DNA of 64,000 nt, taken from positions 46,316,806-46,380,805 of the forward strand of contig CM048848.1 of assembly GCA_026545225.1 (NCBI GenBank). The letters are read 5' to 3'. Positions 49,301-60,448 of this stretch are shown here, piece by piece (the stretch's first letter is position 1; each line of letters starts with the position of its first letter). Below the pieces are notes generated by a model. The model saw only the letters and a list, made by a program, of their open reading frames with translations. It searched no databases and had not been told where the DNA came from. Position numbers and translations under genes: made by a program. Origin of the DNA: Cornus controversa (Eukaryota > Streptophyta > Magnoliopsida > Cornales > Cornaceae).

Positions 49301-52288
49301 GACCTAATAACCGTCCTATAGAATTTTCCTCTTGATTTATTTGAGATTCGTTTGTCACATAAAATACAACTAGCTTGCCTCCATTTTGTCCACCCTACTC
49401 CAATCCTATTTACTACATCACCATCTATCTCCCCATCTTTTTGTAATATTGAACCTAAATAGCAAAACTAGTTATTTTGAGTAGCTACTAGGTCTTGAAT
49501 TTTAATATTTATATTGTCCTCTTCTATTGCTTTATTGAAGGTACATCACATATATTATGTTTTATTCTTACTAATTTTTAAACCTTTTGTTTCTAGAAAA
49601 TTTCTCCATCTTTCTAATTTTGTTTCTAAAGCTTCTTTCAATGTATCTATTAAAACTATGTCATCGGCAAACCACCATGGAATATCTTCTTGGATATCTT
49701 TCGTTATTTCATTTAACATTATAGTAAATAGGTATGGACTTAACACGGATCCTTGATGTAGTCCTACTTTTACGGAGAAATCCCTAGTTTCTCCACATAT
49801 AGTACGAACTCTAGTCAACGTCTCACTATACATATCCTGAATAACATTTATAAGGTTTTTTAGGGACTTATTTTTGTTTTAGAACCCACCAAATTATGTT
49901 CCTTGGCACCTTATCATATGCATTCTCTAGGTCAATGAAAACCATGTGTAGATCTATTTGTTTACTCCTACATTTTTCTCCTAATTGTCTCATTAAGTAA
50001 ATAGCTTCTATAGTTGATCTACTAGGCATAAACCCAAATTGAACAGTTTATGTAACAAATTTTCTTTCTTTGCTCTTTTCTGTCAAAAAAAGGATGGATA
50101 TGGAGGTACACCAGTAAACGAATTAAATTCAGACCCTAATCAAATAAGGTTATTTTATAACTGATCCAATAACCCAATGACTTATGAATGAGTCCATATC
50201 AGATGTTCGATTTGTCAAGGGTGTATTTTTTTTGTCAAAAAATTTAATGTAAGACAATAGAAAAAAATTAGAGAAGACAATAAAAAATGTTGTTTACTCC
50301 TACATTCTTCTATTAATTTATAAGTTGCCAACATAATGCACCAAAATTGCATAACAAGGTAGATATCGGATTCAAAAAGATTTACGAGGAAATTAAGAAA
50401 CTGACTAGACTAAGTATTGGAAGGAGAGGCATCGAGTAGTGCAAAGAAAGGGTATGACAATGTAATCATCATAAGTTCTGCAACGAAGATGAGGATCCCG
50501 AGATAGTTTCGGACGATAGTTCATGGCCATAACTGCTACAAGGAGGAAATTAATCTTAAAGACTTAGCTGAAAATTTTGTTATATTTTGTGCTAAACGTG
50601 CACTTCTTGGCTAAAAATGAATAAAATAATAATAATTATTATATGATTAATGAATTTTGTTTAGTGTTCAAAGTTGCCAATTGTTTATTTCTTTATTTTT
50701 CATGTGTTGCATTTATTAAAAAAAAGTTTAACTATTTAGGGCACGATGGAAGATGGTTCGGGTTCTACACCTCAAGTTCCTAACAAAATGACCGATATGT
50801 ATTGAGTTATGCTCGACATGGTTGATACCATGCAACAAATTAGATGTGTAGCTCCACAACCTCCTCAAACTGAAATTGACAATAATAGAATTATGGTAGC
50901 TCAAAGGGAGTTCGGAAATATGACACCGCCAATATTAATGGGGTAACCTGATTTAAGAGTCTTTATTACCAGCTACCAACTTGAGGTTGAGGGTCAAGTG
51001 AAGTAGCAAACAGATGGTATTAGAGTCAATTCCTAACCGGAATATGAACGTGTGCACAAGCTCATGAGGGTCAGGCCAGAAAGACGTTGGTCCCAAGAGG
51101 ATTGATTGTGACATCCATAGGGAAAGAACTTTTTGGCACTTACATGGGGGCATGCCTCCTACATAGACATATTTTAAATACAAATCGGACAATATCTGCA
51201 CAGTGTGAGGCGGGGATAGAGTGAGAGAGAGTGAATATTTGTATATATATACACACACACATATACATAATCTAAGGTTAAGGGATATTTTTGGAAGAGG
51301 GAATAGTATTTTAGGATTTTTGGGTGGCAAATATGGCATGTTCCCATGTAAGTGCCAAAAAGTTCTTAGAACGGAGTACTTTAGTTGGTTGCAATAGTCT
51401 TGATGATGAGCCCCCTTTTTTTTTGCAACATTGGAAAAAACAAAAGGAACTTGTATACATACAAATGTAGTACAGGGGTGTTATTTGCACAATAAAAGTG
51501 TTTTTTTGTAATTTTTCCTTTTCGGGCGAAACAACACAGTGGCATAACAACACCTAAATTCATCTAATTTTTCTGAAAAGTAATTCAATCAATAAACAAT
51601 ATAATCAAAACCCTAAATTCCAAGCGCTGCTAAATGCATCCATATGAATTTGAATTAACCAAAACACACACCAACACAATTAACAAAATCAATTTCCCAA
51701 AACACTAAAATCAAAACCCTAATCCCCAATCAGACCCACCACATTTTCAACCAAAATAATACCTGAAGCCGCAGTCCCAGCGACGACGGCCTGCATATAC
51801 CTCTCTGGCAACTCCCCGGCAGCCCCAATTATCCCACCCTGCACCAAAGCGTCCGCGAGGCCCGAAAGCGCCACCACAGCAGTCGTCACATAGAACCCAT
51901 CATAGAGCCCAGTCTGGCCCTTAATGTACGTCACGTCCATGATGGGAACGACGAGGAGGGCCACGACGAAGAGGCCGAGACCGACATTGATCCGAACAGA
52001 GGAGTTGGACTTGTGTGAATAGGCGACTATGAAGAGGAGGCAGATCAGGCCAACGATCATGTAGACGACGGCGAAGACACGGTCAACGGGGGCGTCGGGG
52101 TAGAGGTAGGAGAAGTAATCGACGGCGGTGATGAAGGCGTTCCAGGGGAGTAGGTAGCCGGCGCCGAGTGTGAAGTAGATACAGTAGGCCAGGTGGAAGG
52201 AGTCGGTGGGGGGTTTTGTGGTCAAAAGGGGAGAGGAATCCCGATCTACGGCGTTCGAGTCTGTGGCGACGCCGCCGGTGAAACCCAT
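46335..52288 (-). CDS. ENT1-like equilibrative nucleoside transporter
   Basis: Two exons: 52288-51763 (ends phase 1 at …GCTTCAG|GTATTATT) and 47065-46335 (after …GACTGCAG), joined to 418 codons plus stop. Known role: ENT/SLC29 membrane carriers move nucleosides, in plants often with protons, across the plasma membrane or tonoplast. The N-terminus carries SFHLAYCIYFTLGAGYLLPW then NAFITAVDYFSYLYPDAP, the ENT1/ENT8-type first membrane segment, unlike the ENT3-7 clade. AYSHKSNSSVRINVGLGLFV, ITGYNVFDLVGKSLTALYLL and GYLTSVLLILAPKTV are further family hallmarks, and about 11 hydrophobic segments are visible. An acidic/lysine-rich loop (ELKIQAVNEEKEEKG, about residues 225-240) is the central cytosolic loop. 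The splice junction reads …GTAASG-VLVSFLRIFTK. No damage is seen. A decayed direct copy lies at 28.4-33.8 kb. Confidence 0.95.
47217..48605. mobile_element. MULE-like element in the ENT intron with gene-like cargo
   Basis: Left end ggcaaattactcttaacatc and right end (complement gggcaaattgctctgacctc) are inverted, continuing through ccctgaagttta/cccttgagcttta. An identical 10-bp repeat, ttaaaataat, flanks it (47207-47216 and 48606-48615). No transposase. The interior has a GC-richer plus-strand frame (47529-47897). It lies antisense within the 4.7-kb intron of the transporter and is absent from the pseudogene copy as far as I can see. Confidence 0.85.
47529..47897 (+). other. Gene-like cargo ORF, signal peptide then acidic region
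   Basis: 122 codons. The N-terminus TSLSLSLLFIFSLYFLSAANA looks like a cleavable signal peptide; then a Ser/Thr/Tyr-rich stretch, an acidic tract IDEFDDFEGGETDPDL and a Pro-rich PSPRTPKLPDPSEG. After that, protein-like character is lost at ggagtgtatgtgcg, which could be a captured exon edge. It looks like the first exon of a secretory or ER protein gene captured by the MULE. I cannot name the donor gene, and expression is unproven. Confidence 0.45.
48716..50330. mobile_element. Harbinger-like TIR element split by a LINE
   Basis: The left part tgctttgtttggtaggagga… (48716-48890) and the right part (about 50090-50290, …atgagtccatatcag…gggtgtattttttttgtcaaa) match the two halves of the element at 30999-31955. 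The segment between is an RTE LINE. The far right end is eroded. Confidence 0.6.
48895..50065 (-). mobile_element. RTE-type LINE, 5'-truncated, reverse transcriptase remnant
   Basis: The minus strand reads FGFMPSRSTIEAIYLMRQLG, IDLHMVFIDLENAYDKVPRN, then after a break VGLHQGSVLSPYLFTIMLNE and WWFADDIVLIDTLKE, KLERWRNFLETKGLKISKNK. These are the reverse transcriptase blocks of plant RTE/LINE elements, including the catalytic FADD. A TAA after WWVLKQK and a frame change break it. The 3' end has the gatgatgatga tail (about 48896-48906). It is inserted in the transporter intron in the same orientation as the gene. Confidence 0.85.
50746..50946 (+). pseudogene. Ty3/gypsy gag fragment
   Basis: 67 codons: MEDGSGSTPQVPNKMTDMY, stop, VMLDMVDTMQQI, then IDNNRIMVAQREFGNMTPPI followed by LMG and a stop. 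The QREFxxMxPPxFxG motif is typical of the N-terminus of gypsy gag. The neighbouring 50340-51120 holds further low-copy debris, including a primer-site-like tggtattagagtc at about 51012. Non-functional, in the transporter intron. Confidence 0.65.
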
Positions 52289-52660
52289 TTGAGATTCTCT
52301 CTCTTCTCTCTTTCTCTCTCTATATGTCTGTGTATGTCTCGCTGCTCCTGGCGGCCGGGAGATGGGTCTGACGTGGTTTGGTGGCAGTGGTTAAGGGTCG
52401 GTCACGTATGGAGAAAGGCAACGGTGATTGGCGCCGGACGAATGAGAAAATGGCTTGGCTAGATACGGCAGATATGGGGTGACGACGTCGTTTGGACTTT
52501 TCTTTCGCTTCGGGGTTTCCTACCATGAAGTTACATGTGTGCATATATTTTTTTTAGTAACAAGGAATGACTTACCCATTAGTCGCTTTCGACTCTTTTG
52601 TAAATTTTGTTGCTAAATCACGTGCATCACTTAAAAAAAATAATATATATATATATATAT
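52289..52660 (-). promoter_or_regulatory. 5' flank of the ENT1-like gene
   Basis: Directly upstream of the ATG the sense strand is rich in GA (complement of ctctctcttctctctttctc at about 52295-52320), a likely leader. A GC-richer stretch follows to about 52510. I cannot fix the TATA box or the start site. Confidence 0.4.
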
Positions 52661-52848
52661 ATACATAAATGATCTTTTTATTTATCGGTGAACAAAAAAT
52701 TCTTACAGATCATGTATAGTAACCATTGAATATGATTAAAATAGTTTTTAAAAATTATCTTTTTTATATTTAAATCATATCAAACAACTACTATATTTGA
52801 TGTGTAAAAAATTTTTTACTCACCGATAAATAAGAGATTATATATATA
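52660..52848. mobile_element. Short TIR MITE (family A), second copy
   Basis: Ends aaatgatctttttatttatcggtga and …tcaccgataaataagagatta are inverted, with TATATA on both sides. Another right end of the same family lies at about 53030-53080, next to a (TA)n run (53081-53114). Confidence 0.65.
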
Positions 52849-53075
52849 TAACATAATGAAACAGAAGTGACACTTCGTTAACAAATGCTCTCATCTGTCA
52901 CTTACAAAGGTGGGGCGTGAAGTTAAATAATGCACGTAGTTTCTTAATAAATATGTACATTTTTACTAACCTTTGAGAGCATGATTTATTGTTGCGGTTG
53001 AAATAACGGACACCAGCACAAAATTATTGTATCGGCGTACAAAATCATTTTTTACTCACCGATAAGCAAGAGATC

Positions 53076-53114
<39 letters not shown>

Positions 53115-53119
<5 letters not shown>

Positions 53120-56115
53120 GAAGTATTTAGAACAAGAAGCCATGTTGTTTAAGCAATAAAATAACAAGATTGAAATCAAATAGAGACGATTACTAAGGTG
53201 TCATAATCCACCACTATTAAATCCATAAAGTTTCAAATATTCATCTCCAATTTAGAGTAGATATCACAAAATTAGTCTGTTGCTTACTCAAGATTTAACA
53301 ATAAAGTATTATAAAAATATATTAAAAGTTAGATTTTCCTTCACTTAAATAATGTAAATTTCTAAGAATTTTATGTATTCGATTTAATGAAAAATATAAG
53401 ATCAAAGATATTTACTTTTAAAAAATACAAACCCAAGCTTAGAATGATTATAATAATTTCTAACTACTACAAATATACGTTATTAATGGTAAAAGAAATC
53501 TAAAATAATCAAAAATAATAATCATTTAAATCATTCACATGAGAATCAATAAATGAACAAAATAACTCCACTTCATTAATGAAGATTTTCTCCTCAACCT
53601 TAGTTGAGAGGTTTAGTTACACATGATAGAAGAAGATAACAAATATATAAAAGATATAATGAAATAAAATAAATAAAATCCAGATTGTCTTTGGCTCTAT
53701 TAGTTTCTTCCTCCTCATTCTCATCCCCTCTATCTCTATTTATAGGCTCATTAGAGGGCTAAAATTGTAATTTGAATTAATCTTGATAATTATCACATTA
53801 ATATATTTAATATTTATGATAATTATCTTGATATATATATATCATTGAGATAATTATTATAATTATCATTTGACCCATTTCAAGTAGGCTTGGGCTTTAG
53901 GCAATTTAGTCTGATCCATTAATTCATATTTGAGGTGGTCATATTGATATAGATTGAGGAAAGTTAATAATATGTAATATGAAATTCACCTAGATTCCTG
54001 CTACACTTGTCATGGCATTTTGACCCCTGAAATGTTCGAATTCGGACTTCTTCATGAAATACCAAAATGTTTATATGTGAATCAACTTTTCAAAATGTGC
54101 TTGCATTATTCCAACAATCGTACCAAGAGTTATGACTTGAATACTGAAGCATGCGCAAATGGTCAAATCTTTATTTTCTAAAATATTTGTCTTCTGATTG
54201 AAAATCTCTAATGACTTGAGAAAATATAAAAAAATATTTATTGATTAAAATAAAAGATAATAAAGTGTTTGACAAATCCAACATAGATGACCGTGAAAGT
54301 GAAGTCTCCAAGGCACGTATGGATGCCCAATATAGTGTATACATTCTCTAATTTTCTTATTTGATGTCTGCTTGCAAAGATTCAAGCCAATAAGCATAAA
54401 CAAAGTTCAAATATAAATTTGGAAAAAATTGTAAAGAATGCGACGACCAAAGAATGCAATATGGTTTTGTGTGTAGACATTTTGTTCGTGGATCTTGACC
54501 AACCATAAACAATGCAAAGAGTTAACAAAGATTTCACGTATTTTAAGTTTCTAATGCAGCTTAGAAGTCTTAACAATTGTTTCCGATTCTTGGAAACAAA
54601 ATCAAAAACACATTTTCTTTAAAATTCCAAAATATATTATGCTAAAATTTCATGAAAACTGGTGGAACCCATATTCACATTCTCCATACGAGAACTTGAA
54701 TCCTCGATTTTTTATTTTAAATGTGAGAAAGTACCACTGAACTACAACTCTTTAGAAAATTGATAATTGTAATTTTGTTAATTTATAAGTTTGTAACTTA
54801 CCAAATTTGTCTTTGTTTTTAATGAAAACTTATTCTAAACTTATTCAATCGGACCTAATATTTTTTTAATCTCTTTTTCTAATTAATTTTCTACTTCACT
54901 CTTGTATACGTTCAACTTCTCAAAAACCTCTTAGTCCTCATCAAATATACAAAATAATACTTAGAATAATCACCGATAACAAACATAAAGCAAGTCTGAA
55001 CGTTAAAAACGTGAGAATAATTTTTACTTATATCCAAAAGTACATTCAACTTAAACAGACTCTCACTAATATAATCTCATTCCACAAAAAAAAATTTTAT
55101 TTGTGATTATAACTCTTTCTGATTTGAAAATTTTCGGTGTGTGATTGTATCAACCAACCTCGTTATTTAATGTTTTAATGGTAGGTTGCATCAACCTAAA
55201 CATTTTGGTGTGAAAATAAAAAATATATTTTTTAAAATATGCAATCAAACACCAATTTTTTTTTCTTTCAAAAAACGTTTTACATCAAAACAAACCAAGT
55301 CTCTTAAATTATGCACATTTCTTCAGTAGTAATGATTTCTATGACACCAAACAAGATAATATATGGATTACCTGAGATCTTGCAATGATTTGCCTCGCCA
55401 CTCTGATAGATGCAATTAGACTATTTTATTGCCCTATTTGATTAAAACCCATTAGACAATTTAAGATTTCCTAAACACCAATTAATAGAAAATTGTACTC
55501 ACGCCATGTTTGGAGACGCTGAATTAATGTAGCTAATGTCGTCTCCAAATAATTTTAGGTGATGAATCACCTCACAGATCTTGACTTTAACACTACTTTC
55601 AAGTTCACAAAATACACAAGACGTTTAACCGTTAGCTTCTTGATATATATCAATACTTTCCGGAATAGAAAAAAGCAGGTCAAACTCTAAAAATAACCAC
55701 TCCCTTGACTATCTCCTACTGGCAAAACAAATCTCCTCATGTATTTTTTTTTTGACAAAAAAATCCCTTAACTAATGAAATCTCCTCATGTACCTTAAAT
55801 TAAATACTATATGACTCTTCAATCTCAGTCGGAAGTGTAAATATTATCTCCGTGTCTAAAAAGAGATTATCAATAATCATTGGTCCACCATTGACCATAT
55901 AGGTTGTCAATCATGGTCGAGTTATGAATTAGAGTTAAAGGTCATTAATACAAAATACGTGCTAGTGGATGCAAAACAATCACATTAGTCAAAATATTGA
56001 AAAGCGACAGAGTATTTTGAAAGAGCAGTGTTATTTGGACTTATTTTCCAAGTTAATGTGTGTAGCTTAAGGGTTTTTATCCTTTGATACAGTAAATAAA
56101 CAATAAACCCATTTC
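53115..56115. other. Intergenic, no gene recognised
   Basis: A/T-rich. The segment 54290-54420 (aagtctccaaggcacgtatggatgc…atatagtgtatac…caataagcataaacaaagtt) has a diverged partner at 59570-59670. No coding motifs found. Confidence 0.5.
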
Positions 56116-56123
56116 CCATCAAT

Positions 56124-56882
56124 CAGGGCCGGTCCTGAGATTTCAAAAATATTGAGAGGCCCTAGGCGAACTTTTAAATGAGGGCCCTATCTACCTAAAG
56201 TTTCACGTGCGGAGAAATTCTATATAAGTGCAAAATTTTTATTAAAATGAGACGATAAGCAAATAAAATAAATTAATGTTGGAAAAAAAACACCCCGTCT
56301 TAGTATTTTATAAATAGCACGATCCATATCACATAAAAAAATTAAAAGAAAATATTCAATACACCTTAGTCACAAAAATCACAATTGAACTTCATATAAA
56401 AGTAAATGTGATCGTCTTGAATTTTGAACTATAAAGTTATTAATTAAAGTACTCACAATCCTCAAAGAAAAGCCGTTACCTTGCCGAACTTGCATGCTAG
56501 TTGTGAAGATAGAAGAATAAAACGAAAAGAGTTCTGAAAAAAAAAAAAAAAAGCCTAAGACAAATAGTTAGTAGTAATTTATTTTTTGTTTTTAAAATGA
56601 GGCCCAGACCATTGTATTGGACCATTATCATTATTTTTTAAATGAGGGCCACTTTGTTACTAAACTTTGGACCATTGTATTGGACCACTATTATTATTTT
56701 TTAAATGAGACCCACTTTGTTACTAAACTTTGGCCCAGACTAGTGTATTGGACTATTAGTTACTATTTTTTTTTTAAAATAACATTTAGTGGGCTTAGTG
56801 AAAATTGGGGGTCCTCAAAAAATTAAAAAGTTTTGGGGCCCTAGGCGACCGCCTGGGCCGCCTAGGCCCACGGCCGGCCCTG
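56124..56882. mobile_element. hAT-like non-autonomous element, 759 bp
   Basis: Terminal inverted repeats cagggccggtcctg and …cggccggccctg. Flanking 8-bp repeats ccatcaat (56116-56123) and ccatcaac (56883-56890) differ by one base, the length expected for hAT. The interior includes a duplicated ~65-bp segment (…tggaccattatcattattttttaaatgagg…, about 56620-56715). No transposase. Confidence 0.8.
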
Positions 56883-56890
56883 CCATCAAC

Positions 56891-57340
56891 TACAGCAAAG
56901 GGATGAAAATTCCTTCTACCATCCACATTAGCTTGAAAAATTGGTTTAAAAATTATTTTTCAATTTGAAATCGACGAAAGGTGAGAATGTACTACTAGAT
57001 TGCAATCTTTTTGGTAAATAGATTCCATTACGACTTTAAACCCAATTTGTGAACTAAAGAAGACCCGCTAACTAAATTTATCCTCATTTCAAGTATATAC
57101 CACACATCCTTCAAAGTCAGTCTTGCTTGAGGTCATCTTTAATTGCACATCTCCAATCTCATGAACTTTGGGAATAAAATCATGCCCAAAGCTATACATT
57201 CTCTACCTGATTTCTAATATTTTAAAAATAACCAAGATTATAATAAACATGCATTTACATTAACTCCAAAATCTAGCCATTATCAAGTACTATTGAGATT
57301 GTAATAATTGGTGTGTTTTTATTTTTATACACCTTACTTA
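56891..57340. other. Intergenic, no feature recognised
   Basis: No coding or repeat structure identified. Confidence 0.5.
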
Positions 57341-57781
57341 GGGCTTGTTTGGCAACTGTTTTTGTTCCGTGTTTTGTATTGTGGATGGTGTAATGTAACG
57401 AAGTAAAGCACCGCAACTCGTTTGGTAACTTTTTTTGTCATTTGAATAATACTGCATTTGTTGTTGAAAAGAGGTCCAAATAGGAAACAAAAAAAAATGG
57501 TGTTTCCTAATATTCTCACACGGTAGGAAAAAACATTGTAGCGGTGAACAATACAAAAAAAAAAAAAAACCGTCTAGGTGGTCTTTTTTAACTATCCATT
57601 TGTTTTTCAATTTTGCAACACTTTTTTACCAAACATGTTTTTGCTTCCAAAAATCTTGCAACAAATTTTAATTTACAAAACATGCTTTTAGTCACTATTA
57701 AACACACCCCACAACATAAATATTGTTTCTGTTTTGGATGAAAACAGAAATGCAAAACGGAAACAATTACCAAACATGCCC
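57341..57781. mobile_element. Tourist/Harbinger-like MITE, 441 bp
   Basis: The left end gggcttgtttggcaactgtt and the right end …aacaattaccaaacatgccc are inverted repeats, flanked by TTA on both sides (57338-57340 and 57782-57784). No coding capacity. Confidence 0.8.
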
Positions 57782-57784
57782 TTA

Positions 57785-59808
57785 ATAAATTACAAAAATA
57801 TGGCTTGAATTGCTTTACTAACAACATATCAAAATTTTAATAATTCAAACAAATAAAAGTTAAATCAGTGGTTAAGTAATCACACACACATTGCGTGTCG
57901 GGGCTCTTTGAGGACACGGAAGTTAGACCATTGGGCTAGAGTCATTTTCTTCATCTATAGATTTTCTAAGATTCCATAGGAAAAGATTAATCGAAAAAAA
58001 TAACTAAATATATTTTGTCAAACTATATATAAAATGATATTTGAGATAAGAAATGGGAAATCTAAATAAATAAAGGGGGTTAATTCACTAAATCCCCATA
58101 TACCATATATTTGGTCAAAGTGTAATAAACCTCCCTCTAGTTTTAAAATGGTGCACAATATTTCATTCCCTTTTTTTGGGTGTAACAAACACTCTCCAAC
58201 TTACAAATTAGTGTAATTTGGATTAAAAATTGACTTAAAATAACAAAAATATATTCACAAATAAAAAAATAAATGTAAAATATAGAATTAAAAGACTCTT
58301 AGAGAAAGCTGAAATTCTGCATGATTTTTCACTCAAAATTTAAAGCATCTAAACCCTGAAGGAGAACAACAACAAGCACATCATTCACGTGTCATTCTTT
58401 AGCAAAGTTTCAATCCAACTCAAGATCAAACTCCAGCCGCTATTGAATTCAGATCACCAAGGAGATTGAATAACCCATATTTTTTGAAATTAATATATTT
58501 GATATATTTGTCTACGTATTTTGATCTTATTCTCAGACTTGAAATTTATGTTTACAACTAGAGTTATCTTAAAGTGGGAGAAACTTGTTTAAAAAAAAAA
58601 AAAAATTAAATGTCGTGTGATTGCCTTGATAATATTTGACACATGTAAAGTTGAGTATATTTTGATGCATCACTCCCATAAATAAAATGAAGAAATAAAT
58701 AAGAGAAATTTTCAGTGTGAATTGGCTCATATTACACGTGGACACAATAACAAGTACGACTGGCCAGCAACACTAAGGGCAAACCTCTTCCCTCTATTGG
58801 AATTCTCTAGAATAGTGCATTCATTTTGTTCTAGTTTTACTATAAAAAAGAAAAAGAAAAAAATTGGTAAACTTGTGATGGCATAGTCTTGGGCCTTCTG
58901 GCCACTGCAAAGTGGTCCGAAATCTTTTACACTCAATCCCCTTTAGTTTATGATCTGCCGAATTACTACTTCTAGGGCCCAAATTGTATTCCAAAAGTCT
59001 AGGCCCAACTCATCCCCAACACAAGGTTCAAAACTAAGTCACGGCCCATTCCACAACTAGATTCAACACTAGACTCCAGAAAAGTTTAAGCAGCCTTTTT
59101 AACATAAAAAAGTATACCCAATATATTTTGCATGCTTTCTTCGTTTTGAAAACCAGGCCTTACAATTTCTTACAATTATTGTCTTGGTAAATAATTATGA
59201 TTGATATCATATACTCAAGTGGCTTTTAACACCATTATTTCGAGATTATAACTTAATTATTTCAATTATCAAAATATAATTGTGTTGAATCACGATTTAA
59301 TGTGTTGAAAGAGAGACTTCAACACCGTTACTTCGAGCCTTGAAAGTAATTATTTTGAACAACGATTTAATACGTTGGAATAGAGACTTCAACACCATTA
59401 TTCCGAGTTTCAACACAATTACTTCGAATCTCGTGTTAATTGTGTTGAATCAGATGACACCATAAACCCCCATTGACATTTGCATAATGTGGCTACGTTC
59501 CCATACTACATCATGCTTAGTGAACTATGGTTTCTAATATAATATATATGATTATATTAATATTGTGATCCATGAAGTCTCTGAGGCACATAAGGATGCA
59601 CCATATAGTGTATATCTTCTTATTTGATCTATACTTTCAAAAGATCCAAACAATAAGCACAAACTAAAGTAAATATTGTTCTGTTTTTGCTGTCATCTGA
59701 TTGTAAATTTGCCACGAGCATAAAATCTACTAGAAACCAACGTCCACAATTCTTATTCCTCACTCTTCCTTGTCCGGCAATTGTCGTTTCTTTTCTCTAC
59801 ATTATATA

Positions 59809-59845
<37 letters not shown>

Positions 59846-60448
59846 CATGAAAATTATGTTTAAAATTTGACGTAAATACAAATAAACAACTCTGTCCAAC
59901 ACCTTATGACTCTTGAAATGCAAAAAAAAAAAAAAAAAAAAAAAACTCCACACCCCTTACAGCTATTTGCCTCAACTACATCTCATGTCCATATATGATG
60001 TCGACAGACACTCCATCCTCTCTCTCTCTCTCTATATATATAATGTAAATTAAATTTTAGAATACAAATCTTATTCATAGTTTGTCTCTTCTTAGCAACT
60101 CATTCTTGATATAAATGAAATGTCCAACCAAATACCCATATTTCCAATGATCTCCTTTTCTAAATCCACTCTTTCTTTCTTTTTTATATAGATATTGGTA
60201 ATGATTCCAATTTCCAAGCATCATTCCAAGTTACAAAATCTATTGTTCATTTGACTCCTTCAAGGAAAAAAAAACTTGTTCATTTGATTCTATTTGAGCC
60301 TTTTTTTCAAAGAAAAAACATGTTTGAAGAAAGTAGTAGTTGTCCTGTCATCTGTACTCATGTCAAAGATGGAAAATTTACTGTAAACCAATCTTTTCTT
60401 TGCTCTCAATCAAATTCTTCTTGAGTTTTCACAGGACTAAAGGCAGTA
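57785..60448. other. Intergenic with small repeats; upstream of the kinase
   Basis: About 58080-58210 looks like one end of a MULE-type element (gggttaattcactaaatcccc…) without a partner. 59226-59460 holds four diverged copies of caacaccrttayttcgag. (TA)n runs lie at about 59810-59842, poly-A at 59923-59944 and (CT)n at about 60017-60033. The last few hundred bases presumably include the kinase promoter. Confidence 0.45.
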
